Source: Rhodobacter sp. (GTDB lineage: Bacteria > Pseudomonadota > Alphaproteobacteria > Rhodobacterales > Rhodobacteraceae). Taken from it: DNA of 9,358 nucleotides. How positions within the stretch are numbered: the first letter of the stretch is position 1; each line of letters opens with the position of its first letter. Below are positions 1-6,836 of this stretch, piece after piece. The notes under the pieces are model-generated. The model was not told where the DNA came from. It worked only from the letters and a program-made list of their open reading frames with translations, and did no database searches. The DNA lies in the NCBI GenBank assembly GCA_013824055.1, contig PNNE01000256.1:1-9358 (forward strand), read 5' to 3'. A program made the position numbers and the translations under genes.

Positions 1-1900
1 GTCGAGGTGTCGCCCAGGGCGCCAAAGTCGTTCTCGGCGATCTTGCGCAGGATGCGGCGCATGATCTTGCCGGACCGGGTCTTCGGCAGGCCCGGCGCCC
101 ACTGGATCAGGTCGGGCTTGGCAATCGGCCGATCTCGTTGCGCACCCAGGCTTCCAGCTGCTTGCGCAACTCCTCGGTCGGCTCGATCCCCCGCATCAGG
201 GTGACATAGGCATAGATGCCCTGCCCCTTGATGTCATGCGGGTAGCCCACCACAGCCGCCTCGGCCACCGCCTCATGCGCGACCAGGGCGCTTTCGACTT
301 CCGCCGTGCCCATCCGGTGGCCCGAGACGTTGATCACGTCATCGACGCGGCCGGTGATCCAGTAATAGCCGTCCGCATCGCGGCGGCAGCCGTCGCCGGT
401 GAAGTAATAGCCCTTGTACTGGCTGAAATAGGCTTCCTCGAAGCGCGCGTGGTCGCCCCACAGCGTCCGCATCTGCCCCGGCCAGCTGTCGGCAAAGCAC
501 AGGACGCCCTCGGTCTCGGTTTCGGACTGGATGGCACCCGAGGCCGCGTCCAGCACCACCGGCTGCACCCCGAAGAACGGCACCGTGGCCGAGCCGGGCT
601 TGGTCGGGATCGCGCCCGGCAGCGGCGTCAGCATGTGGCCGCCGGTCTCGGTCTGCCAGAAGGTGTCGACGATCGGCAGCTTGCCCTTGCCGACATGGGT
701 GTTGTACCAGGCCCAGGCTTCGGGGTTGATCGGCTCGCCCACCGACCCCAGCAGCTTCAGCGACGACAGGTCGTGCTTTTCCACCCACTCGGTACCCAGG
801 CCCATCAGCGACCGGATCGCGGTCGGCGCGGTGTAGAACTGGCTGACCTTGTGCTTGGCGCAGACCTCCCAGAACCGGCCGGCGTCGGGATAGGTCGGCA
901 CGCCCTCGAACATCAGCGTCGTGGCACCATTCGCCAGCGGACCGTAGACGATGTAGCTGTGGCCGGTGACCCAGCCCACGTCCGCGGTGCACCAGAAGAC
1001 ATCGCCGTCATGGTAGTCGAAGGTGATCTGCTGCGTCATCGAGGCATAGACGAGATAGCCGCCCGTCGTATGCACCACGCCCTTCGGCTTGCCCGTCGAG
1101 CCGCTGGTGTACAGGATGAACATCGGGTCTTCGGCGCCCACTTCCACGTAGGGGCAGTAGGGCTTGGCCGCAGCCATCTCGGCCGTCAGGTCGAAGTCAC
1201 GGCCCTCGACCCAGGAGGTCTGGTCGCCGGTGCGCTTGGCCACCAGCACGCGCACCTTGTCCGAGCAGTGCAGCAGCGCCTTGTCGGTGTTGTCCTTCAA
1301 CCCGGTCTTCTTGCCCGCGCGCGGAGCCCAGTCGGCGGTGATCACCAGCTTCGCGTCGCAATCGTTGATCCGGTTCGCCAGCGCATCGGGAGAAAAGCCG
1401 CCGAAGACGATGGAATGGACCGCGCCGATCCGGGTGCAGGCCAGCATCGCATAGGCCGCCTCGGGGATCATCGGCATGTACAGGACGACCCGGTCGCCCT
1501 TGGTCACGCCATGCGCCTTCAGGACGTTGGCCAGGCGGCAGGTCTGCTCCAGAAGCTCGCGGTAGGTGATGTGCCGGGCGGGGGTCTTCGGATCATCGGG
1601 TTCCCAGATGATCGCGGTCTGGTCGGCGCGGGTCAGCATGTGGCGGTCGATGCAGTTGGCGCTGACGTTCAGATGCCCGTCCTCGAACCACCTGATCGAC
1701 ACGTTGCCCGGCTGGAACGACGTGTTCTTGACGCGGGTGTAGGGCTTGATCCAGTCCAGCCGCAGCCCTTCGGCGCCCCAGAACGCCTCTGGATCCTGGA
1801 CCGAGGCCGCATAGCGCGCCTCATACGCCTTCGCGTCGACATGGGCTTTCGCCACGAAGTCGTTCGTCGGCGGATAAATGGATTTGGCGGCTTCGGTCAT
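1..1900 (-). CDS. acs: Acetyl-CoA synthetase (acetate--CoA ligase), 3' end cut by window edge, apparent frameshift near 127-128
   Basis: Acs is a cytoplasmic AMP-forming ligase that turns acetate, ATP and CoA into acetyl-CoA through an acetyl-adenylate. The start at 1900 is fixed by a strong Shine-Dalgarno sequence; the frame is open to 1993, but that extension is unlike Acs. Seen in the protein (M1 = 1900): the P-loop YTSGSTGKPKGVVHTTGG in the middle, the acetate-pocket motif FWQTETGG, and the A8 hinge motif YYWITGRVDDVINVSGHR. After residue 591 (NEIG) the frame runs into RLPSPT and a TGA at 107-109. The next frame, 125 down to 1, reads IAKPDLIQWAPGLPKTRSGK then IMRRILRKIAENDFGALGD, the normal Acs C-terminus with the catalytic, acetylatable lysine (about K612). 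Adding one C to the CC at 127-128 (minus strand) restores GPIAKPD. This is either a sequencing error in a short homopolymer or a real inactivating mutation. The final residues lie beyond position 1. Identity is very secure. Confidence 0.95.
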
Positions 1901-1905
1901 TTTCT

Positions 1906-1913
1906 CTCCTCCC
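1906..1913 (-). promoter_or_regulatory. Ribosome binding site of acs
   Basis: The minus strand reads GGGAGGAG, then GAAAA, then ATG at 1900-1898. This near-perfect anti-16S match at 5 nt spacing selects the start at 1900 over the in-frame start at 1993. The 5' part of the site (1910-1913) can also pair with the leader hairpin described separately. Confidence 0.85.
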
Positions 1914-1941
1914 GGAAGGGGTGTGGGCCGACACCCCGGAA
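1910..1941 (-). promoter_or_regulatory. Hairpin in the acs leader abutting the Shine-Dalgarno sequence
   Basis: On the minus strand GGGGUGU (1937-1931) is perfectly complementary to ACACCCC (1924-1918) around a 6-nt loop, giving a 7-bp stem that ends just upstream of the acs ribosome site. An alternative, longer fold pairs UUCCGG (1941-1936) with CCGGGA (1915-1910, one U-G pair) and bulges out CCUU. That fold would bury the first half of the Shine-Dalgarno sequence. The complementarity is seen directly; any role in translational control is inference, and no riboswitch class was recognised. Confidence 0.35.
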
Positions 1942-1999
1942 CAGCGTGGGACTGGGTCAGGATCACTTTTCCCTGCGCCCAGAATACCACCACGTAAAG

Positions 2000-2071
2000 A
2001 ATTTCGTAACCCCCTATTTTTCATCAATAATTCTGTAAACTACTTGACTGACTTGTCGTCAATTCCGTAAA
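2000..2071 (-). promoter_or_regulatory. AT-rich acs upstream region with three phased direct repeats and a dyad
   Basis: This stretch is strikingly AT-rich against its surroundings. The plus strand carries AATTTCGTAAC (2000-2010), AATTCTGTAAA (2029-2039) and AATTCCGTAAA (2061-2071), which are 29 and 32 bp apart, about three helical turns each. Between the last two lies TTGACTGACTTGTCGTCAA (2044-2062), an interrupted dyad TTGAC-N9-GTCAA. On the minus strand TTGACG (2062-2057), a 17-bp spacer and TTTACA (2039-2034) could form a sigma-70 promoter, although the -10 match is weak. The setting, 100-170 bp upstream of the acs start and in the right orientation, suits a regulated promoter. The regulator is unknown; the sites match neither the FNR consensus nor the TTTGCAAA-type sites of short-chain acyl-CoA regulators. 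Confidence 0.4.
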
Positions 2072-2166
2072 TGTGTGAAAATTGTGGCGCCCAAGTCCTT
2101 GCTTTCGCTGGCGCGTTACCGCTCACGCCCCTGTGAAGGCGGATGGATTTCCCGTGAAGCCAAGGC

Positions 2167-2190
2167 AACCGGCGGGGCCGCGCGCCGGTT
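2167..2190 (-). terminator. Possible terminator of the SulP gene
   Basis: The 8-bp arms AACCGGCG and CGCCGGTT are perfectly complementary around an 8-nt loop. The dyad begins at the last base of the SulP stop codon (2192-2190). On the minus strand it is followed by GCCTTGGCTT, which is only weakly T-rich, so factor-independent termination would be inefficient. It could equally protect the mRNA 3' end. Confidence 0.4.
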
Positions 2191-3839
2191 CAAGCCGATT
2201 CGCCGCCCGGTTGCGCATCCAGGGCCGCATCGACCTCGGCCAGGCTGGCAGAAAACCGGACTTCCGGCTCGTGCAACCCCTGCGCCTCCAGCTGGCGGCG
2301 CAGCTCGGGCTTCAGCCCGACAAGGTACAGTCGCCCGCCCCGCCGCTGCGCCCGAGCCGCCAGGCTGTGCATCCCCCACGCGCCGGAACTGTCGACCAGC
2401 GGCACGCCCGACATCTCCAGCACCAGCGCGCGCGGCGCCTCGGCGATGCGGTCAAGCACGCCGCCTAGCTGCGCGGCCGCGCCAAAGAAGTAGGGGCCTT
2501 CAAGGTGATAGACCACGCGGTCGGCGCGCACCGCCTGCGGCGCCTCTTCGCGCGGGCGCATCCCGGCGGTCTCGGACATCCGCTTGATGAAGACGAGGCC
2601 CGCCAGCGCGAAGCCGACCACGATCCCCTCGGTCAGGTCGCGGAAGACGACCAGAAGGAAGGTCGCAAGGACCACCAGCGCGTCGCCCCGGCTGGACTTC
2701 AGAAGGGCGGCGAACTCGTGCCGCTCGGCCATGCCCCAGGCGACGACGGCCAGCACGCCCGCCAGAGCGGCAAGCGGGACATAGGCGGCCAGGGGCGCGG
2801 CGATCACCAGGAAGGCCAAGAGGAACAGGGAATGCAGCATCCCCGAAACCGGCCCCCGGCTGCCCGCCCGCACATTGGTCGCCGTCCGCGCGATCGTCCC
2901 GGTGACGCAGAACCCGCCGAACAGCCCCGAGCCGATGTTGGCCACCCCCTGCGCCACCAGCTCCGCGTTCGACCGGTGCCGCGACCCCGACATCCCGTCG
3001 GCCACCACGGCGGACAGCAGCGATTCAATCGCACCCAGAAGCGCAAAGCTGACCGCCCAGGGCAGCGCCTCGCGCCAAAGCGACAGGTCCGGCAGCGCGG
3101 GCGTCAGCAGCATCTGCGGCAGGGCACCAAAACGCGAACCGATGGTCGCCACCGGCAAGGCCAGGACCGCCGCAACGACCGAAGCCAGCGCCACCGCGAT
3201 CAGCATCCCCGGCCAGTGCGGCCTTGCCCGCCGCAAAGCCAGGATCACCGCCGCCGTCAGCGCCGCCACCGCCACCGCCGCCCAGGTCACGCTCCCCCGG
3301 GCCGCCCACAGGGCCTCGACCTTCGCGACGATCTCGCCGGGCTCGGACCCCGGCAGGGTCAGCCCGAACATCTCGCGCAGCTGGCTGGCGAAGATGATGA
3401 CGGCGATCCCGGCGGTGAAGCCGACGGTGACGGGATAGGGTATATAGCGGATGTAGGTGCCCAGCCGCAGCAGCCCCGCCGCGATCAGGATCAGCCCCGA
3501 AAGGATCGTGGCCAGGATCAGCCCCTGGACCCCGATGGCCATGACGCAGGCAGAGACCAGCACGATGAACGCCCCCGCTGGCCCGCCGATCTGATAGCGC
3601 GACCCGCCCAGCAGCGACACGAGGAACCCGCCGACGATGGCCGTGTAAAGCCCGCGTTCCGGTCCCACCCCACTGGCGATGGCGATGGCCATCGACAGGG
3701 GAAGGGCCACGATGGCGACAGTCAGCCCGGCCAGCGCATCGGCACGCAACTGCGCCAAGCCGTAGCCCTCGCGCCAGACGGTGAAGAGCTTCGGCAGGAA
3801 CTCGGACGGGCCGGTGTGGCCCCGCGCGGTGTCGGTCAT
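2190..3839 (-). CDS. SulP family inorganic anion transporter with C-terminal STAS domain
   Basis: This is an inner-membrane carrier of the SulP/SLC26 family, which moves sulfate, bicarbonate or other anions, often with Na+ or H+. From the chosen start the protein has 549 residues, normal for bacterial SulP. The family's first-helix region is clear (LRADALAGLTVAIVALPLSM, residues 31-50). It is followed by many hydrophobic helices to about residue 420, including the signature region around ALLGAIESLLSAVVADGMSG (267-286) and FGGFCVTGTIARTATNVRAG (307-326). A STAS domain covers about 435-545, with the EMSGVPLVDSSG segment at 475-486. The substrate cannot be read from sequence. The start at 3839 (MTDTARGHTG) gives the usual family N-terminus but lacks a good Shine-Dalgarno sequence; an in-frame ATG at 3914 is the alternative. 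The frame opens further to 4046, but there it is antisense to the neighbour's repeat. It lies 290 bp upstream of acs on the same strand, with separate transcription likely. Confidence 0.92.
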   Translation of the reverse strand: MTDTARGHTGPSEFLPKLFTVWREGYGLAQLRADALAGLTVAIVALPLSMAIAIASGVGPERGLYTAIVGGFLVSLLGGSRYQIGGPAGAFIVLVSACVMAIGVQGLILATILSGLILIAAGLLRLGTYIRYIPYPVTVGFTAGIAVIIFASQLREMFGLTLPGSEPGEIVAKVEALWAARGSVTWAAVAVAALTAAVILALRRARPHWPGMLIAVALASVVAAVLALPVATIGSRFGALPQMLLTPALPDLSLWREALPWAVSFALLGAIESLLSAVVADGMSGSRHRSNAELVAQGVANIGSGLFGGFCVTGTIARTATNVRAGSRGPVSGMLHSLFLLAFLVIAAPLAAYVPLAALAGVLAVVAWGMAERHEFAALLKSSRGDALVVLATFLLVVFRDLTEGIVVGFALAGLVFIKRMSETAGMRPREEAPQAVRADRVVYHLEGPYFFGAAAQLGGVLDRIAEAPRALVLEMSGVPLVDSSGAWGMHSLAARAQRRGGRLYLVGLKPELRRQLEAQGLHEPEVRFSASLAEVDAALDAQPGGESA

Positions 3840-3862
3840 GATGGCATCCAGGCCAGGAGATG

Positions 3863-3880
3863 TGCCAGTAATCGCTGGCA
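3863..3880. promoter_or_regulatory. Inverted repeat between divergent SulP and PNPOx-like genes
   Basis: TGCCAGTAATCGCTGGCA has perfect 6-bp arms and a 6-bp centre. It lies in the 104-bp divergent spacer, 24 bp before the SulP start and 64 bp before the flavin-protein start. The position suits an operator for one or both genes, but no regulator is encoded nearby and the arms are short. If SulP actually starts at 3914 the dyad would be coding. Confidence 0.3.
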
Positions 3881-3943
3881 AGTCTGGGGGAATGGCGTCA
3901 GAAGACTCCTCCATATCCCGACTGTCAACCGCCGCGAGGCTGC

Positions 3944-4495
3944 ATGACCCCCGATCCAGAACGCCCCGCCCCCGAACGCCCCGACCCCGAACGCCCCGAC
4001 CCCGAACGCCCCGACCCCGAACGTCCCGATCCCGTCCGGCCCGCAAACGCCGAGGCCCTGGCGCTTGTCCATCGGCTTTTGTCGCTGGGCCACGCCGCCC
4101 TGGCCTGGGAGGACCCCGCCACCGGCACCCCCGGCATCAGCCGCATCGCCTTTGCCCGCGACGCGCAAGCGGGGATGCTCACTCTTGTCTCGGGTCTTGC
4201 CCCCCACTTCCGCGCCCTGCGCGAACGGCCCGATTGTGCGCTGATGCTGGGCGACGTGGGCGACAAGGGCGACCCGCTCACCCATCCCCGCCTGATGATC
4301 CGCGCCCGGGCCGGCTTCGTTGCGCCCGACGATCCCGCCCGCCCCGGCATGCGGTCCCGCTGGCTGGAGCGGAACCCGAAAGCCACGATCTACATCGACC
4401 TGCCCGACTTTGCCTTCGTCCGGCTGACCCCGACATCGGCACTGCTGAACGGCGGCTTCGGCCGAGCCTTCCACATAGCGCCCGAGGATCTGTGA
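3944..4495 (+). CDS. Small pyridoxamine 5'-phosphate oxidase-fold (HugZ-like) protein with N-terminal DPERP repeats
   Basis: The 183-residue protein starts at an ATG preceded by GCGAGG about 4-9 nt upstream. Residues 4-33 are six 5-residue units of the form (D/A)P(E/V)RP, predicted disordered. From about 36 to 183 there is a split-barrel flavin-binding domain of the PNPOx/HugZ type: a helix (LALVHRLLSLGHAALAW), strands around ISRIAFARD and MLTLVSGLAPHFRAL, the family-typical GDKGDPLTHPRL (106-117), and FVRLTPTSALLNGGFGRAFH (158-177). HugZ proteins bind heme or FMN, and some open the heme ring. This one is short and lacks the usual C-terminal DUF2470 domain, so heme degradation should not be assumed; FMN-dependent reduction or storage is equally possible. 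It is a single gene, divergent from the SulP gene and convergent with the beta-helix gene. Family confidence is good; substrate is unknown. Confidence 0.85.
   Translation: MTPDPERPAPERPDPERPDPERPDPERPDPVRPANAEALALVHRLLSLGHAALAWEDPATGTPGISRIAFARDAQAGMLTLVSGLAPHFRALRERPDCALMLGDVGDKGDPLTHPRLMIRARAGFVAPDDPARPGMRSRWLERNPKATIYIDLPDFAFVRLTPTSALLNGGFGRAFHIAPEDL
3953..4042 (+). repeat. 15-bp tandem repeat, six units, inside a coding region
   Basis: There are six head-to-tail units starting at 3953, 3968, 3983, 3998, 4013 and 4028. The central consensus is GACCCCGAACGCCCC. Units 3 and 4 are identical, unit 5 differs by one silent base (CGT for CGC), and units 1, 2 and 6 are more diverged. Because the unit is a multiple of three, gain or loss of copies keeps the reading frame and only changes the length of the Asp-Pro-Glu-Arg-Pro tail. 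Confidence 0.95.
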
Positions 4496-4529
4496 AACGA
4501 AAGCGGGCGGCCCCGAAGGACCGCCCGCT
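4495..4529 (-). terminator. Rho-independent terminator of the beta-helix gene
   Basis: On the minus strand AGCGGGCGG (4529-4521) pairs perfectly with CCGCCCGCT (4510-4502). The intervening bases can extend the stem (UCC with GGG, one U-G pair) to a UUCG tetraloop. The stem is followed by TTCGTTT. It begins 18 bp after the stop codon of the minus-strand gene. On the plus strand no T-run follows, so it serves the plus-strand neighbour poorly, although that gene also ends here (stop 4493-4495). Confidence 0.8.
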
Positions 4530-4547
4530 GCCTGCAAACCCGAAGGC

Positions 4548-6836
4548 TCAGGCCGGCACGTCCATCCGCATCGTGACCAGCGCCCGGCCCCGCACGGCCT
4601 CGCCCCAGCGGACCTGGACCTCGTTGCCGCCAGCGCCGGTCCCCGGCACCGAATAGGGGAAGACATGGCGCGCCGCACCGGCCCCGTTGGTGATCATCCC
4701 TTCCGGCGCCACCGCCTCGACCATGCGGATGCGCGCGCCGAAGGGCACGAAGCCGCCCGCACTGACGTTCCAGGTCTCGGCCGCGGTGTTCTGGGTATGG
4801 GCCACCTGGACCGGGTTGATGATCCACTGGGTCACGTTGTTGAAGCTGTTCCCTTCGACCCGCACGTTGCGCGACCGGGTGAAGTCCAGCGTCGCAAAAC
4901 TGGTGTCCACCATGTCCACCCGGTCGACGATGGCGCTGACACTGCGGAAGCTGTTCGACAGGATCGAGAAGCCCGACAGGAAGTGCCCCGGCCCGTAGGG
5001 CTTGACCACGATCCAGCGGAACGCGGCCGAGGTATCGGACGAGATGAACACGTTGCCGACGATGTTCAGCCCGCCGAACGAGAACTCGCCGTTCTCCTGC
5101 GGCTCGCTGTCGTGCTCGTTGCCCCATTCGATGAAGCAGTTGTCGATGTAGTTCCCCGTCACCACGGTCGAGACGTTGGTCTGCGTGAACACCAGCCCCG
5201 CCCGGCGCAGGCCAGCCGCCGTGTTGTCGCCCTGGAAGAAGTGGTTGGCGTGGATCAGGTGGCCGGACCCGTGGACGATCGCGAAATGCGCAAAGCGCAC
5301 GATCCGGTTGTTGCGCAGCTTGACGTCGTTGGCGTTGATGTTCAGGCAGATCGTGGTGCGGTCCACGGCGGCCACGCTTTGCTCGTTCGACAGGAACTGG
5401 CACATGTCGACGAACATGCCCTGGCAGCCCTCACCCGCAGAGGTGATCGCCCGGTGTTGCGGCCGGTTGAAGGTGCAGGACAGGAAGCGCTGGGTGTTGC
5501 CGGTCATCGGCAGCATCACCCCGGACCCGGTGCCGTTGTTGTTGAACTCCAGATCTTCCAGCTCGAACCGCGACATCAGGTCGAAGCCCGAGAAGTCCAG
5601 CATGTACTTGAAGCGCCGGAAGGCATAGGTCCGCGTGCCCGCCGCGGCGAAAAGCGGCTGGCTCAGGGACAAGGTCCCCGCGCTGACGTTCTTGCCCGAG
5701 ACATAGACCTCGCGGCCCACTCCCGTCCCGACGACCAGCGACCCGACGGGGATGTTCGCCACGTTGGCGACATTGGTCAGCGTCAGGTTGTTGGCGGTCG
5801 CGTAGGTGGCGATCGAGGTGAACTCGTCGGTCGTCCAGGCCGCGCCGGGGATCGCGACCAAGGAGCCGTTGCGGATGCCCCGGCGGCCGGTAAAGCTGGT
5901 CAGGCCCGACAGCGCCGCCACGTCGATGGGCGAGGTGATCTCGACCCGGCGGCCCGACAGGTCCAGGGTGACGTAGTCGGTAAAGAAGAACAGCGCCTGC
6001 AACATGCGCCGGAAGCCCTCCAGTTCGGTCCCGAAGGCCTGGCCATAGGTGTTCAGGTCATAGTTCCGCGTCAGCACCAGTCGGCGGTTCGACGGCATCG
6101 ACACCGTGCCCTCGAACCGGATGCGGCTGTTGATCGTCACATCCGAGTTGAGCCGGAAAGTGCCCGACGGCACCAGGACCTCGCGGCCCTGCGCACCGGC
6201 ATCAGCGGCCAGGAAGGCCGGGGCGTCGTTCGTCGTCCCGTCGCCCAGCGCGCCATAGTCACGCACGTCGACCCAGTCCATCAGCTTGCGGATGAAGATG
6301 TTGGTGACATCCTCGACCTCGATGTCGTCGATCCTGACCACGCCCCCATTGGCCCCGGTCAGGTCCAGCCCGACATGCGCATAGACCGATTGCAGCGACC
6401 AGGGCAGCGTGACCCCGGTCCGGCTGGCGGGCGAGATGATCGCGCTGACCGTCACCACCTGGCCATAGGCCGTCAGCGCCACCGACGGTCCGGTCTGCGG
6501 CAGGCCCACGACGTTCTGGCCGCCCAGGTCCCCCGCCCAGGCCGCGATGCGGACCGCAGGCAGGTTGCCCGACACCGCCTTCACCCGCGCCGTCACCCGC
6601 AGGTAAAGCCCCGGCTGGATCGGCGTCTGCGCAAAGCTGCGCAGCTTCTGCGTTGCGTCCGTCTTCTGCAACTCCAGGCAGCCGCCGAAGTCCTGGTCGT
6701 TCGTCACCAGGCTGGCATTCGGCTGGCCCTGATAGGACCCCGAACCCGGTGTCCCATCCTCGCGCGACCAGAGGTTGAGCCCTGCCGAGAACGGCGGCGG
6801 CATCAGGACCAGCCCGTCAGTGATAGCCTTGTTCAT
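4548..6836 (-). CDS. Pectate-lyase-like right-handed beta-helix protein without signal peptide, possible tail fibre or tailspike
   Basis: The protein has 762 residues. Residues 1-178 form an N-terminal domain of beta character (start MNKAITDGLVLMPPPFSAGL, ending near RIDDIEVEDV), possibly a carbohydrate-binding-like sandwich. The segment WVDVRDYGALGDGTTNDAPA (188-207) is the hallmark opening of the pectate lyase 3 / GH28-related beta-helix family. Repeated helix rungs follow, such as LEFNNN, CTFNRPQHRAI, NRIVRFAHFAIVHGSGH, GNYIDNCFIEWGN, GNVFISS, SNSFRSV and GNSFNNV, to about 690, then a short C-terminal domain. There is no Sec or Tat signal and no transmembrane segment, unlike secreted pectinases; this fits phage tailspikes or fibres released by lysis. 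From memory, similar N-termini occur widely in Rhodobacteraceae, and the Rhodobacter gene transfer agent uses a tail-fibre gene located outside its main cluster; I cannot verify homology here. The start at 6836 has AAGGGAAATCAAAG upstream, a weak ribosome site. Monocistronic, with its own terminator. Fold secure; role uncertain. Confidence 0.85.
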   Translation of the reverse strand: MNKAITDGLVLMPPPFSAGLNLWSREDGTPGSGSYQGQPNASLVTNDQDFGGCLELQKTDATQKLRSFAQTPIQPGLYLRVTARVKAVSGNLPAVRIAAWAGDLGGQNVVGLPQTGPSVALTAYGQVVTVSAIISPASRTGVTLPWSLQSVYAHVGLDLTGANGGVVRIDDIEVEDVTNIFIRKLMDWVDVRDYGALGDGTTNDAPAFLAADAGAQGREVLVPSGTFRLNSDVTINSRIRFEGTVSMPSNRRLVLTRNYDLNTYGQAFGTELEGFRRMLQALFFFTDYVTLDLSGRRVEITSPIDVAALSGLTSFTGRRGIRNGSLVAIPGAAWTTDEFTSIATYATANNLTLTNVANVANIPVGSLVVGTGVGREVYVSGKNVSAGTLSLSQPLFAAAGTRTYAFRRFKYMLDFSGFDLMSRFELEDLEFNNNGTGSGVMLPMTGNTQRFLSCTFNRPQHRAITSAGEGCQGMFVDMCQFLSNEQSVAAVDRTTICLNINANDVKLRNNRIVRFAHFAIVHGSGHLIHANHFFQGDNTAAGLRRAGLVFTQTNVSTVVTGNYIDNCFIEWGNEHDSEPQENGEFSFGGLNIVGNVFISSDTSAAFRWIVVKPYGPGHFLSGFSILSNSFRSVSAIVDRVDMVDTSFATLDFTRSRNVRVEGNSFNNVTQWIINPVQVAHTQNTAAETWNVSAGGFVPFGARIRMVEAVAPEGMITNGAGAARHVFPYSVPGTGAGGNEVQVRWGEAVRGRALVTMRMDVPA

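Noticed and set aside
107..130. Programmed ribosomal frameshift in acs
   Set aside because: No slippery heptamer or downstream structure is evident, and acs is not known to use frameshifting. A base deletion or sequencing error is simpler.
236..2038. 600-codon open frame on the plus strand across acs
   Set aside because: It is antisense to a clearly recognised gene, has the Arg/His/Gly-rich composition typical of high-GC shadow frames, and matches no known family.
2505..3947. 480-codon open frame on the plus strand across the SulP gene
   Set aside because: It is antisense to hydrophobic transporter helices and is mostly Arg, Gln, His and Gly; an artefact of GC-rich third positions.
3953..4042. 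CRISPR array
   Set aside because: The 15-bp units are directly adjacent with no spacers and are in frame within a gene.
3840..4046. N-terminal extension of SulP rich in RGRGV repeats
   Set aside because: It is the antisense reading of the 15-bp DPERP repeat of the neighbouring gene; SulP proteins begin near PKLFTVWREGYG.
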